A stretch of 5,924 nt of DNA from Solirubrobacteraceae bacterium (GTDB lineage Bacteria; Actinomycetota; Thermoleophilia; Solirubrobacterales; Solirubrobacteraceae), in assembly GCA_019683665.1 (NCBI GenBank), contig JADGIB010000229.1:1-5924 (forward strand), given 5' to 3'. Each line of letters opens with the position of its first letter. The stretch's first letter is position 1. A program made the position numbers and the translations under genes. Below are positions 5,432-5,924 of the stretch, one piece after another. The notes under the pieces were generated by a model. That model saw only the letters and a list, made by a program, of their open reading frames with translations, searched no databases and was not told where the DNA came from.

Positions 5432-5446
5432 GCGAGGTAGCCTCGC
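5432..5446 (+). promoter_or_regulatory. -10 element within a short perfect hairpin before the SixA-like gene
   Basis: TAGCCT (5438-5443) matches TAnnnT and ends 6 nt before ATG 5450, consistent with a leaderless transcript. The arms GCGAGG (5432-5437) and CCTCGC (5441-5446) form a perfect 6-bp inverted repeat with a 3-nt loop, so the hexamer lies inside the palindrome. The gap to the upstream stop is only 26 bp, so co-transcription with the glycoside hydrolase is also possible. There is no T tract to make the hairpin an intrinsic terminator. Confidence 0.45.
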
Positions 5447-5449
5447 GGC

Positions 5450-5923
5450 ATGGCCCGGCAGCTCTGGCTGCTCCGCCACGGCGAGGCGGAGCCCCACGAC
5501 GCGCGCGGCGACGACGCCGAGCGCCGCCTCACCCCGCGCGGGGAGGCGCAGGCGCGCGCCGCCGGCCGGGCGCTCGCCGCGCTCGACCTGCCGGTCCACC
5601 TCGTCTTCGCCAGCCCGAAGGTCCGCGCCCGGGACACGGCCGCGCTCGCCTGCGAGGCGCTCGGCGTCGACCCGATCGAGCACCGGCCGCTGGCCGGCGG
5701 CTTCGGCCGCGACGAGGCGCTCGAGCTCGTCGCCGCCGGCGACGGCGACCGGCGCACGCTCCTCGTCGGCCACAACCCCGACTTCGAGCAGCTCGTCCTC
5801 GACCTGACCGGCGCCCGGGCCGAGCTGCGCAAGGGCGCGCTGGCCGGGATCCGGCTGCGCGGCGGCCGCGGCGAGCTCGTCGCGCTGCTGCAGCCGCGCG
5901 AGCTGGCGCTGCTGGGCCGCTAG
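5450..5923 (+). CDS. SixA-like histidine phosphatase family protein
   Basis: This is a 157-residue cytosolic phosphatase of the histidine phosphatase (phosphoglycerate mutase-like) superfamily, close in length to E. coli SixA (about 160), which dephosphorylates phosphohistidine. The catalytic RHG motif is LLRHGEAE with H10 as phospho-acceptor. LTPRGEAQARAAG (27-39) and FASPKVRARDTA (53-64, R61) form the phosphate pocket, and the second histidine H108 lies in LLVGHNPDFEQL. There is no signal peptide or extra domain. The ATG at 5450 puts the RHG motif at the normal distance from the N-terminus. The gene is complete and ends with TAG one base before the window edge. Related genes in actinobacteria often lie near CHAD-domain or polyphosphate-metabolism genes, so the next gene could be informative. 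The substrate here is unproven; other small phosphoesters are possible. Confidence 0.92.
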   Translation: MARQLWLLRHGEAEPHDARGDDAERRLTPRGEAQARAAGRALAALDLPVHLVFASPKVRARDTAALACEALGVDPIEHRPLAGGFGRDEALELVAAGDGDRRTLLVGHNPDFEQLVLDLTGARAELRKGALAGIRLRGGRGELVALLQPRELALLGR

Positions 5924-5924
5924 G

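Noticed and set aside
4043..5440. Second long plus-strand frame across the glycoside hydrolase
   Set aside because: No signal peptide or motif, and an Arg/Pro/Ala composition; the frame with WNEPN and DEFG motifs is the real one.
5432..5446. Intrinsic terminator after the glycoside hydrolase
   Set aside because: The stem is perfect but short, and it is followed by CGCGGCATG rather than a T tract. A promoter element inside it is the better reading.
1..5924. tRNA/rRNA genes, CRISPR repeats, insertion-sequence ends, prophage or defence genes
   Set aside because: Reading both strands I found no cloverleaf-like segment, no spaced direct repeats, no terminal inverted repeats with a transposase, and no nuclease, methylase or toxin-antitoxin motifs. 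Genes are packed with gaps of 60 bp or less.

Overview
The window is a very GC-rich bacterial contig fragment with almost exclusively G/C third codon positions. Its genes include a PspC-domain sensor kinase, an ACAD10/11-type phosphotransferase and apparently leaderless starts with TAnnnT -10 elements. These point to a high-GC actinobacterium, most like the Solirubrobacterales/Thermoleophilia. That placement is inferred from style and gene content, not from a marker gene. The first 15 bases are not genomic: they match the Illumina Nextera (Tn5) read-1 adapter.

Region 1 (17-2256, + strand) is an envelope-stress style signalling operon. It holds the C-terminal part of a LiaF-like/PspC-family membrane protein, then a PspC-domain histidine kinase, then a NarL/FixJ response regulator. 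The order F-S-R matches the LiaFSR arrangement of Firmicutes. The genes are tightly coupled: the kinase stop overlaps the regulator start (ATGA), and a 13-codon open frame links the first gene to the kinase. The kinase's ATP-binding G1 box looks damaged, and the damage can be undone by a consistent set of T-to-G and A-to-C reversals. This suggests local sequence error or real decay.

Region 2 (2204-3947, - strand) is a two-gene operon: an aminoglycoside-phosphotransferase-fold small-molecule kinase of the ACAD10/11 type, then a HAD-superfamily hydrolase overlapping it by 11 nt. The same two domains are fused at the N-terminus of animal ACAD10, so the pair may act in one pathway, plausibly hydroxyacid or acyl-CoA catabolism. 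The HAD gene converges on the response regulator and their 3' ends overlap by 53 nt.

Region 3 (4008-5923, + strand) holds a secreted clan GH-A-type glycoside hydrolase, divergent from the phosphotransferase across 60 bp, followed by a SixA-like histidine phosphatase that ends one base before the window edge. The phosphotransferase and the SixA-like gene each have a TAnnnT hexamer 6-7 nt before the ATG, as expected for leaderless mRNAs.

I see no tRNA, rRNA, CRISPR array, insertion sequence or intrinsic terminator. No gene-free stretch exceeds 60 bp. The best candidates for a second look are the HAD/phosphotransferase pair, the altered kinase ATP site, the odd kinase start region and the adapter remnant.
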